This document shows positions 11,583 through 24,700 of a stretch of DNA of 64,000 nt, in pieces. The stretch is from Lonicera japonica (taxonomy: Eukaryota; Streptophyta; Magnoliopsida; Dipsacales; Caprifoliaceae), in assembly GCA_021464415.1 (NCBI GenBank), contig CM038465.1, positions 22,289,839-22,353,838 on the forward strand. The letters run 5' to 3'. The notes beneath the pieces were generated by a model, which was not told the origin of the DNA, did no database searches, and saw only the letters and a program-made list of their open reading frames with translations. Position numbers and translations under genes: made by a program. Positions within the stretch are counted from its first letter, which is position 1, and each line of letters begins with the position of its first letter.

Positions 11583-12336
11583 GTATGCACTGGATTTACT
11601 AGGTGAGACTGGAATGTCTGCCTGCCAGCCATCAGAAACACCCATGGAAGTAGGTTTGAAATTAGAAATTTAAGATGATCAAATACCAATTGATAAAGTA
11701 CGTTATTAGAGATTGGTACGGAGATTGATCTACTTAGCACATACCAGGCCTGATATTTCTTATGCATTGAGTATAGTAAGTCAATTCATGCATAATCCTG
11801 GAGAAAAGCATATAAAAGTTGTCATGAAGATCATAAGTTATCTGAAGGCAGACCCAGGAAAAGGGATTTTATTTACAAAGAACAGTGATTTTTTGAAAGT
11901 CGAAGGATACACTGATGCTGATTGGGCCAGTAATGTAAGTGACAGAAGGTCTACATCAGGATATTTCACGCTTGTTGGTGGAAATCTTGTTACTTGGAGA
12001 AGCAAGAAACAAAATGTTGTTTCTCGTTCGAGCGCTGAAGCTGAATATCGAGGGATGGCAATGGGAGTTCAAGAGTTATTATGGCTGAAGTTATTATTGA
12101 TTGATTTAGGTTATCCATCGAGAGAACCTATGATGTTATATTGTGATAACAAAGCAGCATGTGACATTGCTCACAATCCAGTTCAACATGATAGAACAAA
12201 ACACGTGGAAGTGGATAGGTTCTTTATCAAAGAGAAATTGGAAGCAAACGTGGTTGATGTGCCTCATATACGTTCAGAAGATCAGCTGGCTTATGTATTT
12301 ACTAAAGATGTTTCTAACATATATTTTCCAGACTGA
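11583..12336 (+). pseudogene. Copia-3 C-terminal RT and RNase H
   Basis: After the solo LTR the coding text resumes (ALDLLGETGMSACQPSETPME), with stops at about 11671 and 11708, then a clean 207-aa frame 11713-12336. That frame holds RRLIYLAHTRPDISYAL, the RNase H motifs GYTDADWASNVSDRRSTSG, SRSSAEAEYRGMA and LYCDNKAACDIAHNPVQHDR, and KHVEVDRFFIKEKL, typical of the copia C-terminus. The catalytic acids (Asp in TDADW, Glu in AEAEY, Asp in CDNK) are present. The frame ends shortly before the purine tract at 12371, as expected. Confidence 0.9.
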
Positions 12337-12384
12337 TAAACAAGTTGGGCATGTTCGATATTTATGCACCAACTTGAGGGGGCG

Positions 12385-12553
12385 TGTTAGAATATTCTAT
12401 TTTAACTATTTTTCTTATCCTAGTAGGCTTAGGTTTCCTTTTCCTATTAGGTTTGTTATTCTCATTGCGTTGTATACCCCTTATATATAAGGCCTTTCTT
12501 CTGTCAATATAATTTAATGAATTACAAATCCTATTCTTCTACTCTTAAGAACA
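12385..12553 (+). repeat. Copia-3 3' LTR (169 bp)
   Basis: It begins TGTTAGAATATTC directly after the purine-rich AACTTGAGGGGGCG and most likely ends CTCTTAAGAACA at 12553. A TATA box (TATATATAA) lies at 12482-12490. The 5' LTR is not in the window, so the right end is an inference from the TG...CA rule. Confidence 0.7.
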
Positions 12554-13539
12554 ATGGCGTGGCTTAATCTTAAGGGCCGGAGCAAAACAAAGGGATGAGA
12601 TAAAATTACGTCACCAATAAAATGGAAGAGAGTGCAGATGTAGATTTTTTTCCTTTTTTTTTTTTATTTTTCAACTCTAGTCAAGGACCGGAGCGAAATT
12701 TTTTACTAAGAAATCGTAATGAATTATACAAATAAGGTAACCCTTCCTAATCAAATTTTCCTTAAAAAAAATTGAAATTGTCCCTAACAAGTTTTTCGCC
12801 AAAGGCTTCCTTTCGCTTTGGTTTTGTGATAGCTCCATTTGGACCGGTTTGGTGCGGATCGATCTTGGTTTTTGGTTTTGACAGTTTAATTTAGACATTG
12901 GTTTCACATCATATTCCCTTTTTTCATTGTCATGTTAACTTCATTCGTCACAACATGCAAAATATTTCCAAAAGTTTCTCGGGAAGACTTTCTCTCACAC
13001 AAAAACCCCACCCATTGAAAATTAGGTAGGAATTGTTGAAAGTTACATGTACAGTTGTGGCCTCTTTTCTAGTTCTAGATTTTCCGTTTGATCACTTACG
13101 GTCTATAAAAAAAATTAATTATCCCACCTAAAGTTAAAGAACCGCTCAATTAGTTAGGTCTTGCTATTCCAGTCAACTGTGGTCATTATTTAATGTCTTC
13201 GTTAAATAACTATGAACAAGGAACATTCATGTGTTCAAATCATATTTTAGAGATTGGGGTATATGTTAATATATAATTAGGGAGGTAAATGGATATGATA
13301 TAGATCGAATACTAAACTATCTATTATTCATATTAATTTTTAAATTTACTATCTAAATTCTTACTTGTATCCCTTCAGATTGTACGTTCAACTAGCGAAT
13401 GATTGATCTCTCATTAAATTTAGGGCAAGATGAGATCGAATCAACGGGACTTCACGTATAGAAAGTACGTTTTTTAGCTCACTAATTTTAATTAACTCCT
13501 AATCTAGCTTAAAAATATGGCTTGATTTTGGATTTAATA
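12554..13539. other. Non-coding, unassigned
   Basis: AT-rich sequence after Copia-3. A poly-T run lies at about 12646-12668. I see no domain, no long frame and no repeat end that I can place; the small frame at 12677-12907 (minus) has no recognisable motif. Confidence 0.5.
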
Positions 13540-14140
13540 AATAAAATAAAAAAAGGAAGAAAGAAATAGCAATTAACAAATTACTAGAGTGTTGGAGTCA
13601 TATATTATCATCTTCCCATATTCATTCCCAATAAACTTTATTTTTTGTCTCACTAATTTGGTCTCTCAATTTTATTAGATGCAAAAAATAAAATTAATGA
13701 AGTCTAACAATTTTTAAAATCCAAGTAGTAATTCTTCTACAACCAAACTTGTGTACAATGTCAAAATACTCATTATACCCATCAAAACACAAATTATATC
13801 CACTATTAACAAGAATCCAACCTTATTTTAATTAATCAATTAAAATTGGAATACAATAATCATAAAAATATTAAATTGATAAAGTCAACTGGCATGCAAT
13901 GAAATTAACCAAATAAACTCGACCATAAAAAATAACTTAACCTAAGACACTTGTAAATAAAACACAACACATAATTAAAAAATTATATATAAATAAATAA
14001 ATCAAGTACTTACTTCAACACGCAAAATTAATTGAAGATGGAAAATTCTAAATTAATAACATAAAAGAATCCACTCCAAAGTAAATAAAATAAAACTAAT
14101 GTTCGTGGTCCAAAGAAATAAAAATTCCAAATATATGCTA
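13540..14140 (-). repeat. Diverged fragment of the Gypsy-A LTR family
   Basis: The run 'ttggagtcatatattatcatcttccc', 'cactaatttggtctct', 'ttattagatg', 'attcttctacaaccaaact', 'caaaatactcattatacc' matches, in order, 25885-26260 of the Gypsy-A left LTR and 34900-35260 of the right LTR, but with many substitutions. No LTR ends or TSD are visible. It is an old, truncated relative. Confidence 0.75.
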
Positions 14141-14152
14141 GCCGTACAAAAG

Positions 14153-16427
14153 TGTAACAACCCGCCTAATTAAGCAGGTGTTAACGGGTGCTGTATTAAA
14201 TTAACAGCAGAATTACAACAATAAAACTCATATGAAAAGAAATTTCTAGCGAAAATTTGGCATGAAGTATTCGTAACTACATCAAAATCCAACCTATTTA
14301 ACGACAAACTTAACATTACCGATGATAACTAGAATTCAAAATATAATCCAAGTACAATACCAATACAATCCAAATTCCAAATGATATTACAACCCAGAGT
14401 TATCATAAATTGTTTCAAAATCACCATATTTAACAAGATAAACAACTTCCATACATGAAAATACAATGACTAAGCCCATAAGGGCATCAGAGGAGACTCT
14501 AAGAAGTACTCGGACCTGTCCCACAGCCTGTACTCGTACCACGAGGTGTACTTGAAATACAAATGAGGGAATGAGCTAAAACTGGCTCAGTGGGAACTAT
14601 AGGGAAAAGGGAAATATGCAATGCATGAGTGTGTAACATTATGAAGATTTATAATAAAATTCCATTTATTATATTACCAAGTGCATCAATTGTTATCCAC
14701 GTTAGACTCTCATGATAATTGCACACACGTCCATCCTCCTCCTCCTCCTCGACCAAATACCAGTACTAGACATATTATGACACTCACATACGCACCCCAC
14801 CTTCACCGTGGGTCTGTGCACTGGTAACCAAGTTTCTAACACCCCATCTTACCATGGGTCTGTGCAATAATATCAATTTAAGCATTTCTATACCGGTGCT
14901 TATCCGGTTCCAACAACCTTGTCATCTCACCGCAATTTGTTTAATTTGCCAAAAACATTTTCAAGAGCTCGTTTTGTGCATTAACAATGTTAATCAATTG
15001 ATATAACTCAATTCTATAACCAGACAACCCAATGATAAATCATTACATCAGTTTAAATGGGATATCTCATAAATTATGCATCACATGATAATAATAACAT
15101 GATTTCCAAGGATTCGTAAACCAATAAATTAGTAGAAATCACTAGACGACTTAGAATCATCATCAAGCCATGAGTACATGTCTAAAAGAAAGTTAAAAGT
15201 GAATTCAAAAGGGTTTATTTTCCTAGAAATTCATCAATTTAAGTAGAAATATGAAGTACAGGACATGTTTTTAATGATTCTAACTATTTCGGTATCAAAT
15301 TCTCAATAAGCATAAAATTACCGACATGCAGGGAGATCAACCTTTAATTCCATCACATCAAGTTCATAATCTATCACTAACAAGGTTCAGAAGATACAAT
15401 ATATGATTAAATGATCTGCATGCAAGAGAAATCATCAATTTGGTACCGAAATCTAATGTTTTCAACTCAATCAATTCAAAACTTACGAAAATGAAAGGAA
15501 ATAGGGGAGTTCCCACCTGAATAGTTAGAAGAAAAGAGGATTATAGCCTGGGTTGAGCTCCAGAAATCTCCCAAATCACACATGCAATCCCCAAATCAAG
15601 ACTAGAATGTGAAGAGGAAGAAAAATCTGCAATATCGGTATGAATTCCTTGATTTGGAGCTATGAAACCTTCAAAATCCACCAAGAACCACCCTCTCTCT
15701 CTCTAGAAATGTTCTAACCATACTCTCCCATGAAAATGACTGAAAATGGTGGAGAAATAACTTAAAAACGGGTCAAAACACAGTCAACTCATTAAAAACG
15801 AGGTTATGGGGTTACCCACTGTACTTTGGCCGTAACTTTTTGCTCGGGACTCCGATCGGGATGATCTTTATATCAACCGAAAGGTAATGAAAATATCTAC
15901 AACATTGTAGAAGGATGTTTCACGCAATTCTGGATAGATTAATACCAGAATTGCGTCGTAGTCAGCGCTGCGCCGAAATGCTGCAGAATTTTGACAGAAG
16001 CAGATTTTTGTCAATCGGCTGACTTCAAGCTCAGTTTTTACCAACGAGGAGTGTGAATTAGATTTCGGTCAAAACACGAAAGTTGTAGGGGGGAATATGA
16101 TGAAACTACAAGAGTTTACGGAGTAGGATTTGGATAAAAATTGAAGAAGTTATGAGTGACTAAAGTTGACTGAAAATCAACCGATAATCAAATATTTTTG
16201 GTTTGAAAAAATGCCACTTTAATACTCGTTTCAATTCCGATAGTGACGAAACTTTCCAAAATATTCTTAAATATATAATAGGACACTATAGAAACGACGA
16301 AGTAAATTTTGGATCTCCCAAAAAAAATTTTAAGAAAGTGTTCGAGCTTAAAATAATAAAGATTTGAGTGTTTAACTAAAAATAAAAATGAACTAAATCA
16401 AATGTAATTAAAACATGGGATGTTACA
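14153..16427 (-). repeat. Solo LTR (2275 bp), TSD AAAAG
   Basis: The ends TGTAACAACCCG (14153) and GGGATGTTACA (16427) are near-perfect inverted termini, and AAAAG occurs directly on both sides (14148-14152, 16428-16432). The order of internal landmarks ('gaatgagctaaaactggctcagtgggaactatagg' near 14565, palindrome at 15923-15955) matches the minus-strand LTR at 8838-11582, so orientation is minus. No internal retrotransposon sequence. The palindrome has 11-bp arms CGCAATTCTGG/CCAGAATTGCG. Confidence 0.87.
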
Positions 16428-17682
16428 AAAAGGGAATTTAAAATTTTAGAATTGTTGTATAAACAATAGTAAATAAATAAAAAAACAAAGCAAAATATGT
16501 CTGCTATGCTAGATTAATGTTTACGATATTTTAATAGGTCTCATGGGCCCATTTGTGGCTACTTTAAGTTGATGGGCATGAGATTTGGGCTTGCACTAGG
16601 GATCCGGGCCTGACTTGAACTCAACTCCGCTGGGCCTCCATATATTTTGTTGATAGTCCTGTTTGGTTGCTCATATTATCTAATTTCATAAATTATTTTG
16701 TAAATTGGTTTATTTTTAATTTACATGTGTTTGGAAAATTTGAATATGAATACAAATATTATGAATTAACTAATTTCAAGGTGTTTGGCAATTAAAATTT
16801 GAATGAGATAAGTTTGCTAATCTTAAGCATTACAAAAACTATACACACACTTTTTGTTTCTATACATTCATATTCGATTTTTTTACCAACATAAAATTAT
16901 TCTAATTATGTTACTAGTATTAAAACTAATTCTATGAGTAATTTAACCAAAATATCAAATTAAACATGTATTGATGTAGAAAACATCAAAAATCACCTTA
17001 GAATGAAAATCCATACATGTACCTATATTTTTTTTACCAACATAAAATTATTTTAAAGTGGCTCAATCTAACATATTTGAATTGTTTTTTCAAGGAGAAA
17101 AATATTCAACAAAAGCTAAACTACATAATCCAAATAGAATCTCCAAAAACTACTAAGCAAAGCATGAGCATAAAATCACGATATAATACGATCATACAAA
17201 TAATAAAATATGATCGAAGCTAAATATATCATAATCAACATAAAAATTTATACTATGTCTAAGGTCATAAAATAGACAAACATGCAAATTTGGAAAAGGA
17301 GAAAATCAAGAACATAACAAAATATTTGTTACTATGAACCTCTCAATCATAATAATTTAATCAGAACAGACACGTACAAAAGTAAGGAAAATTCATGGAA
17401 CATAAACAAGAATCAAAATATTAGTTAATTTCATATATGAAGCTAATGGGAACTCAACATTAGCATAAAGTTTCTTAAATAGCCATACAATCATTCCTCA
17501 AAATATCAAAATCTAATGTCTAGTACCAAACTAAGTAGACATATAAGCATAAAATTTCTTAAGTAGACATGATTACAACGTGCACCTACCACATTATTTC
17601 ACTCTTTGAAATAATCCCTATATATAATCTCGTTACATTATGTTTATTAATTAAAATAAAAAGAAACCGATAAAGAATATAC

Positions 17683-18040
17683 TTGCAGTGGTGGGGCAAT
17701 TCTAATTCACACCCTGGGCTGGGTACTAGTGAACTTTGCAAAGCTAATTGCGGCTGGAGATGGATGGACCGCTGGGTTGCTGCTCGACCATGGGAAGGCC
17801 GAGCCTTGGTTCAGCCAAGTCCAATGAAACCCGAGTTTTGGGTGGCAACCAAGAACGGTAACGATATCACCCACATTAAAAACATCGGTGTCAGTTAATT
17901 CCACTTCTCCTAATGGAAAAACTATGAAATCACCGTCAATGAAAACACCGTCATTGAAAACATCAGTTTCACTTAAATCCATTTCTTTTAATGGGAAAGG
18001 AAGTACAACTACAGAAGCCCGAAAGTTGTCTTATGCAGCA
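17683..18040 (+). pseudogene. Fragment of an IQD (IQ67-domain) family gene
   Basis: In the frame from 17683 the segment CKANCGWRWMDRWVAARPWE (about 17737-17796) closely resembles the conserved Trp-rich block of plant IQD calmodulin-binding proteins, which normally follows the IQ67 region and reads roughly W-x-W-[LM]-[DE]-R-W-x-A-x-[RK]-P-W-E. A splice-acceptor-like 'tatacttgcag' stands immediately before 17688. The frame stops at 17896-17898; in a shifted frame Lys/Ser/Thr/Pro-rich coding-like text continues (SPSMKTPSLKTSV, EARKLSYAA) to about 18034, then stops. No IQ motif, start codon or remaining exons are seen, so it is a captured or decayed piece. It is more GC-rich than the flanking DNA. 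IQD proteins act as calmodulin-binding scaffolds at microtubules, plasma membrane and nucleus. Identification rests on one block recalled from the family. Confidence 0.5.
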
Positions 18041-19326
18041 TGAGAAGCTAGGATCAAAGGAAGGTGATATTAGAGCTGAGGAAACAAAAGTAATGGTATA
18101 AATTCTAAAGGAAAAAGAAATTCTGTTTTTCGGTATGTTATGATGCAGAGGATTAAGAAAATGGCTTATGATTCTGATTCTATTTCTATAAAGTGGTTTG
18201 AGAGTAGTATGGTTTGGCATGCAGTACATAATAAAGGAGCTCTTCCTTTTGTTTTGATTATTTGTAAAAGGTGGACAAATAAATAGTTTATCTAATTATA
18301 ATGTAAATACGCAGTAATTTTATTTTTTTTGTAAATCCATTTAAGTGACTGTTTATTAGAGTCAATAAAATCAGCCAAATCAGCAAAATAAGACAAGCAT
18401 TACAAGCCTTCTAATGCAACAATCAAGATAAACCCACAATTTGTAATTTGGGCCTTAACTAATTTACCCAATTGAATTCAACTTAGCCCTGTTTCATTCT
18501 AATAGCCTCTCATTGGGATTGTCAGTAATTGGGTATAATTTTTGTAGTCTTACACAAGCACTATAATTATTAGAAATGCTTTTTCTTTTCCTTTCTAATT
18601 ATTATCTTAAAAAATTATATAACAATCTTACTGCATACATTCATCATTTTCATAAAAAGAGATGTGGACATATGCAATTATAGTTTAACCAAGTGAACGC
18701 AATTTAGGAATTTAGGAGCATGAAGCCTATTGGTTCAAAGGCTAGATATAGATGGTAAGCAACATTGGAACTATCCAACCATTAAAGTACAAGGGACAAG
18801 CACCACTATGATTATAAATAACTTTTGGAGCACCTGAAGTATCAAACATCGAATTCCGATAAGCATCACATTAAACACATAAACAAACAAAACAATGAAA
18901 AAAGAAAAAAAATGGCAAATAAAAAGAAATCCAGAAAAGGCCAACAGTCATGTTCACACAATGCAAAAATTGCTTATTTTAGGCATTTCGTCGAACATGT
19001 AGCGTGTGCATACGATTACCTAAATATCAATTGAACAAAGCTCCAAAGAAATAATCCAAGGAAAGATTTTATTTACCTTAGTAATAGTGAAACCAACGAA
19101 ATGCAAAGGTAAAAAAGAAGAGAAGCCCCAAAATCAGAAGAAATTAACTCCTCATGATTTAGCTACATAAGCTAAAAATCAAGTCCCACAAAAGATAAAA
19201 ATTACCATAGACTAACCCTCAACTAAAGAATATCCCAAATCTAAAAACGCTACAACAAAATTGCTAATAAAAAGTGAAATATACATAGAGAAACTTTTTC
19301 AAAAATTGAAATCCTAGGCAAATTGT

Positions 19327-19330
<4 letters not shown>

Positions 19331-19362
<32 letters not shown>
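19331..19362. repeat. (GA)n microsatellite
   Basis: About fourteen GA units directly before 'gaagaggggggag'. Confidence 0.95.
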
Positions 19363-19364
<2 letters not shown>

Positions 19365-19625
19365 AGAGGGGGGAGAGACTTACCTGGGGAGATCGACTCG
19401 AGAGTCAGGCGTTGAGCAAACCAACGAGAATTGTCTAATTTAGAATAGAGTAATTTTAGGTTGGGTGAGAAATCACCTAATGCAAGTTTTTATGAATTAA
19501 CTTAAATGGTCTAATTTTAAACTAAATAATTTATACAAACCAAACACTAATAGCTAATGCAATTGTTAATTAGTCAATTTTAAATTAGTTCATTGACAAT
19601 TTAAAGATCAACCAAACGGGCCCTA

Positions 19626-20961
19626 AATGAACGACACGTTTTTTTCCTACAAATGTGTTTTTGATTATTCTATTAAAATACGAACCAAAAGTAAAAAAAG
19701 AATAAAAAAAAATTAAAAAATTCCCTTGAACTTGCATGTTCGAATAAGGATATAATTCTTTTATGTATATACAATATGCGCGTAATCCAACTCTTGTGTG
19801 TTGTTCCTATTACTTTACAGCTTTTTGTGCTTACTTTAGAAAACAAGATATTTGGAATAGGGTGAAAACCATGTGATTCCTAGTTCACCCAGAATTTTGG
19901 AAACTTGTGTGTTGTGATTTGAAAAAAATGTTTTGATAATTGTAGACACCATGAAACAATTGATTTTGTAATACTTTGGACTTTTTAGAAACTGATTCAA
20001 TGTGGAACCTTATATCCAATATAGTATGAGGTGAGCCGACAATCGTACATCATAGTTCATTGATTCAACCGGTAAAAATGGCACTAATGTATTATCGAGT
20101 ATTTGTGTCATATACACCACAATCTATGACTTAGATCGGATATATAGTGATTATTGATTCCTTTGTATAACAATACCGTTAGTTCGGGATTTTAAAATAA
20201 CAAAATAGTGATAATACTATTTTTGGAGTGGGATTAGGTTTGAAATACGGCTTTCGTTTTGGAAAATAGTTTGAAAAGGGATTTTGGAAAGCTATCAAGT
20301 GATAGTAATTATGCAGATAGGATTCTAAATTATAAAGCAGACATATAAATAAAATGTGGAGATAGAAAATTATACCCGAGCTCTCTATCAAGAAGGGAAT
20401 ATTAGTTTTCTAGAGTGTACCAAGAAAATCTAGTGATTGTAGTTGAAAAATAAGAAGGGAGGAGGTCAATATGTAGCTATACAGCCTTTTGTGTGGAAGA
20501 AAAGAGCTTGTTACCTGGAGTTTGGGGAGCTTGTCATGCTACAAGCTCCACTTTTCATACGACAAGCTCTAGTGCCATCTGGCACTGCATGATTGGCTAG
20601 TTTGCCAGGAGCTTGTAATTATGCTTCCGATGTGACAAAAAGTGCTGTTTTGCATCCAAATTGCACCCGATTTGGCTTTATATGATAGTAGACATGTAGA
20701 ATGCTAGGACGTTAAGGATCCTTGACCGGGATCCAACAGGAGATTAATCGGGTCGTTGGAAGAGTTCTTCTTACAGCAACTTCGCTACAGGTTTTGTTTT
20801 GATATTCCTTAAAACTGAATCAAGGATGTGCATGACCTCAATATCTTTAATAGACTTCCTTAATTCATGAACGAGTCTTTCGAGGTGTACTAACCCCCTA
20901 GTGAGTTTAGAACACAACACAAATGTTGGTGCACTTTTTGAAACAAAGAGACTAGGACGAT
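19626..20961. other. Non-coding; right part looks like an LTR fragment
   Basis: No gene is visible. At 20526-20549 there is a perfect inverted repeat (GGAGCTTGT, six-base loop, ACAAGCTCC), followed by further half copies (ACAAGCTC at 20571, GGAGCTTGT at 20610) and GTGCC-atct-GGCAC at 20572-20585. This resembles the palindrome zone of the other long LTRs in the window, so 20400-20960 may be a piece of such an LTR. Ends not found. Confidence 0.4.
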
Positions 20962-22036
20962 AAGTGATGCCCCAAATCCCATTATGAGGTTTAAGCCTTT
21001 GGGACCTGGTTAATCACGGTACCGTACGCGACAGCAGATTTAAATTAAATTAATTTATATATCAAAAACATATCCCATTATAACATTTACAAAAAGAAAA
21101 AAAATAGCGTGTGGAGTTTGTAAAGTTAACAAACTAACCTATATATAATAAATGGGTTTTTCACTATAAATTAAAACTCGACATTTATAGTATAAATTAT
21201 CCATATAGCACAATGAATGTCCAAAAAAAATATAAATCCTCCAACGAGGTCCCAATCTTAATTAAAGTGCTTTACATCATATACAATGATTTTACGTTAA
21301 ACGAAATAGAAGTTTAATTATGCAAGTGTTCGAATATATATGATATATAAGATATAAGTCGTTCACGGACGACTACGAGTATCTATGGTCATCAGAGGTG
21401 TTTAATCACGTACTTGCGACGACCTAAGGAAGTACCGCAAAACTGTTTAGAAAATGGGACTGTCCCAAACATGGGCTCAGGGGGGACTATATGAGTTTGA
21501 GTAAGAAAATACATTTAGGAATGCCAATGCAACGTGCTATACGAATGTAGTTTAAATCATATCCAAATGCATACGCCATTTATATTTACATATACCTAGA
21601 TATTTATGACATTGTCATATACAAAATACTATATTGATATGTGTGAACACCATATATATGCAATGCACATTAAGTGGTGTCCCAACATGTGAAAATAGTA
21701 AGGTGCATATCGATGTGATAAAAGTAATTTATAAACAAAGTATGTATCACCAATATACAAGTAAAATAGTAGTATCAACCATAAGTCTAGTCGTAAAACA
21801 AATGTAGGCACTAATCTTTTAATCACAATCTTATATTAGTCTATCTTATATCGAACATTTAAGATTTTCCTAACTGTGCACAGCGCCCCTAAGGCTGGGG
21901 CCCCTTCGTGGACCACCTAGATGGGCAGAATATGCCGCCTTATGGGTTCCCCCACTAGACCATATAGTATGCTGCTAACATAGCAGTGTCCCTCTATGTG
22001 GACCAGGGTACGTAGCAGGGTCCCTCTACATGGATC
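20962..22036 (-). repeat. Truncated LTR related to the 8838-11582 solo LTR
   Basis: The left end TGATGCCCCAAATCCC, then 'ttatgaggtttaagccttt', 'gggacctggttaatcacggt' and 'ccgtacgcgac' follow 8838-8912 nearly base for base, and the conserved block returns at 21412-21490. The GC-rich part ('ctaaggctggggcccc', 'gtggaccacctagatg') follows at 21885-22035. The similarity ends at about 22036, so over half of the LTR is missing. Confidence 0.75.
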
Positions 22037-23821
22037 ACAAACCCGTACTTGCGAACGTGTAACCATTGTGTAGTTATAACTCCAATCATATCCAGCCCAT
22101 CCGAACTGTGAAGGTCGTAGTTTGCAAGCACTGACTATCAATCAAACGCAAAGAATAAAATTTTCTTCTCATATGAACGTCGTGGAACTTGAATCAAGGT
22201 AGCACCATTTAGGGAATTATATAACTACCATCTTGTGGTCTAGATCATATGCTCAAGAGAATGTTACCACATACAGGATTTCAAGTGATGGCAAGAAAAG
22301 AAACTTAAGTTACACAAGAGCCAATTGACCATATGCGGTCAAAGGTTCAAAAAATATTACATATATCAAAGACTTGTGTTGCTCGAGGGGATAATAAACG
22401 CACGAATGACACATTCTTGAGTTTTCCCCACTCTTCTCTAAGAGTTCCATACTCGATTGCCTTGTGTAAAGGTAAACTATGCTACACACTAAAGCTCAAC
22501 GTTGATCAAATATTATGGATAAATCAAGGATATTCTTGCAAACCACCTATAAGATTATATCTTGACCTATACAATTGCACATTATAAGTCCACTAGAATG
22601 AGTTAGTGGTGAGGTTCTGAATCTTTCGCATCCGTTGATCATCCGACATGATAAAACACCCTAATACCCCTCCTCAAAGATCTGATTACTAACCGTGCAA
22701 ACAAAGGTTTAAAACTTGGAGCATGAACATGGTCTTCACAGTAATACTTGAAGGAAGTCAAAAGATTCCATTAAAATCTTTATATCAGTCTCTGTGACAG
22801 GAACATAAAAATACTCGACGCTTAAGGATTTTATACATACACGTGACTCCACTCCAATGGGGTTTTATCATACTACTTCCACGCTGCCTAAACTGCATAT
22901 TTATTTAGGAGACTAGGAGGGATTATGATAATTTCTCCAATAGTGCTAATCTCAGGTGCTTGGATATACCATACCAATCGATCACTAAAAAGAGTTCTAA
23001 GCCACATCTACCAAGCTATTAACTATTAAGCCAACACCATCGTCAACGATGGCTTAAACAACTAACACTCTCTCAAGTGATTTAGTCTTTCAATGAACCT
23101 AGCCATCCATGGGTAATTATTTAGGTTAACTAATACACATATTAACAACCAAAAGAAGGTCTTACCCCGCACACGAAGCTACCAGCGGTTAACTTCTCCT
23201 AATAATCAAATTTACAGTCGTCATTGCTCAAGGAATTTCTATAACCTTCACTTGACTCCATGTCATTCTTACAAATCTCCTTAACCAAAAAGAGTGGGAA
23301 TCATGCTCTGACTGGAGTTAGCAATTTAACCCTTAACCAAAAAGGGTCTATATCCCTTGCTTTGAAAGACAAAGGAAATCATTTATACATTGAATGTAAG
23401 GAATGATAAAGAGGTCCACATTTAATCCTAGTCTAAATTCTGAAGATTTAGATCTGTAACTAAACTCGATCATTACTTCTGATTTTTAATTTGGCGCTAA
23501 TGAAATCCATAGATTCCGCAATTCACGTATTAATCATCTCCCATCACACTAAGTAGTTTCCAAGAGTTCAATTACTTGACCTCGCAACATATACCATAAT
23601 GAAATCGATCGCCAAAGCTATCTCTCATAACTACAGCACAATTACTCAGATACGATTATTCTGAAGACTATAAGGATATCCACATGTAAAGTTCACCCCT
23701 TGTGAAAAGAGAAAGAAAATGCAATGGGGGTGGACACAAGGAATGGGACTTTAATGGCCACTCATCCTCGAGTATACCATGTTTTAGCTCCTATTGGCAA
23801 TAGTGAATTGAAGACTTATAA
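22037..23821. other. Non-coding, unassigned, probably decayed retrotransposon interior
   Basis: No domain or long frame in either strand. It lies between two LTR pieces of opposite orientation and has the base composition and texture of the LARD interior at 46811-50342, but I could not align the two by eye. Confidence 0.4.
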
Positions 23822-24700
23822 TGTAATACCCTATACTTTAGTTTGTTTTAAATGGGGTGAGATCTTGTATTATGGATCCTTTTAGTATTTTAATGTTTAG
23901 TATTTGTTACATTAGCTTCTTTACATTCATGTGAGTGATCATTTGGTGAGTTGGGTGGTTCGAATCGATTTCATTTGGTAAATAGGAAGTTTTAGTCTTA
24001 CACAATTCACTATTTTTAGTTAACTTTGGAGTTCCGTAAACTCTCAGTCTCTTATCTTATTTGGTTGCCGTTTATTCCTATGTAAAGATTGCATGACATT
24101 TTACAACTTTCATATTTTAACCGAAGTCCAATTCATACTCCTCGTTGGTCAAAACATAGTGTGAAATAAGCCGGTTACTAAATTTTTTCCATTCAATAGC
24201 GCTTCGGTAGAGCAATGTCTTCAGCGAATTTTTGGGAATAATTTGTCTAGAATTTAGGAAAACTTCCATTTAAGAAGTTGTAGGTCCTTGAGTTACCTTT
24301 CCGTGAACAAAAAGATCACCTAAATCGGAGTTCTGAGTGAAAAGTTATGGCCAAAACAAGAACAGCCCAAAAGAGAGCAAAATTACCCACGGACCGGTAT
24401 GGCATTTTTGACATACCGGTCCGGCAGTTAAAATTTGGAAAAATTGTGACCCGCTGTTTGGTATTGGGTATTTGGCATACCGGTCTACCAGTTAAACTTT
24501 TGCACCGACTTAAGCTCATTTTAAAGCCATTTGCACTCATTTTTTACCCCATTTTCGAGGCAAACTTCTAAAGAACTCTAGAGGGGGGTGAGAGCTCAAT
24601 GATAACTTCCCTGAATGAATTCGAGTTTTATAGGGTTTTTTGCAAGGAGGAGTTTCATTCTTTGCGTCTGATAGCCAGTTATAACTTATGCATAGAGGAC
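23822..24700 (+). repeat. LTR fragment, plus orientation
   Basis: It opens TGTAATACCCTATACTTT and shows landmarks of the long-LTR group in plus orientation: 'ctttggagttccgtaaactctc' (24023), 'ttacaactttcatattttaacc', 'tactcctcgttggtcaaaac', and an inverted repeat with 11-bp arms GGACCGGTATG (24391-24401) and CATACCGGTCC (24412-24422), with another half at 24474. The right limit is unclear. Confidence 0.6.

Larger units (their letters stand above)
8017..12553 (+). mobile_element. Copia-3: 3' half of a second copia family, host to two insertions
   Basis: The RT frame begins directly after the Copia-1 LTR (8017) and continues at 11583 after a 2.7-kb solo LTR, ending in RNase H, a polypurine tract (AACTTGAGGGGGCG, 12371-12384) and a short LTR (12385-12553). 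Gag, protease and integrase are not in the window; Copia-1 occupies the place where they should be. The protein sequence differs clearly from Copia-1/2, and the 169-bp LTR is far shorter, so it is a different family. Confidence 0.88.
16655..19625. mobile_element. Possible TIR DNA element carrying a captured gene fragment
   Basis: The left side reads GTCCTGTTTGGTTG (16656-16669) and the right side, on minus, GGGCCCGTTTGGTTG (19611-19624 complement), so they are inverted repeats of about 14 bp with one or two mismatches; AT-rich subterminal sequence follows on both sides. Many plant non-autonomous elements end in (G)GGCCTGTTTGG-like TIRs. I found no clear TSD and no transposase. The interior is mostly AT-rich non-coding DNA with the gene fragment at 17683-18040 and a GA microsatellite at 19331. 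Superfamily not assigned. Confidence 0.4.

Noticed and set aside
17969..18229. Minus-strand 86-codon frame beside the IQD fragment
   Set aside because: It is antisense to plus-strand coding-like text and shows no motif.
24316..24571. Overlapping 74-codon frames on both strands
   Set aside because: They translate the LTR palindrome region; symmetry of the DNA explains the paired frames.
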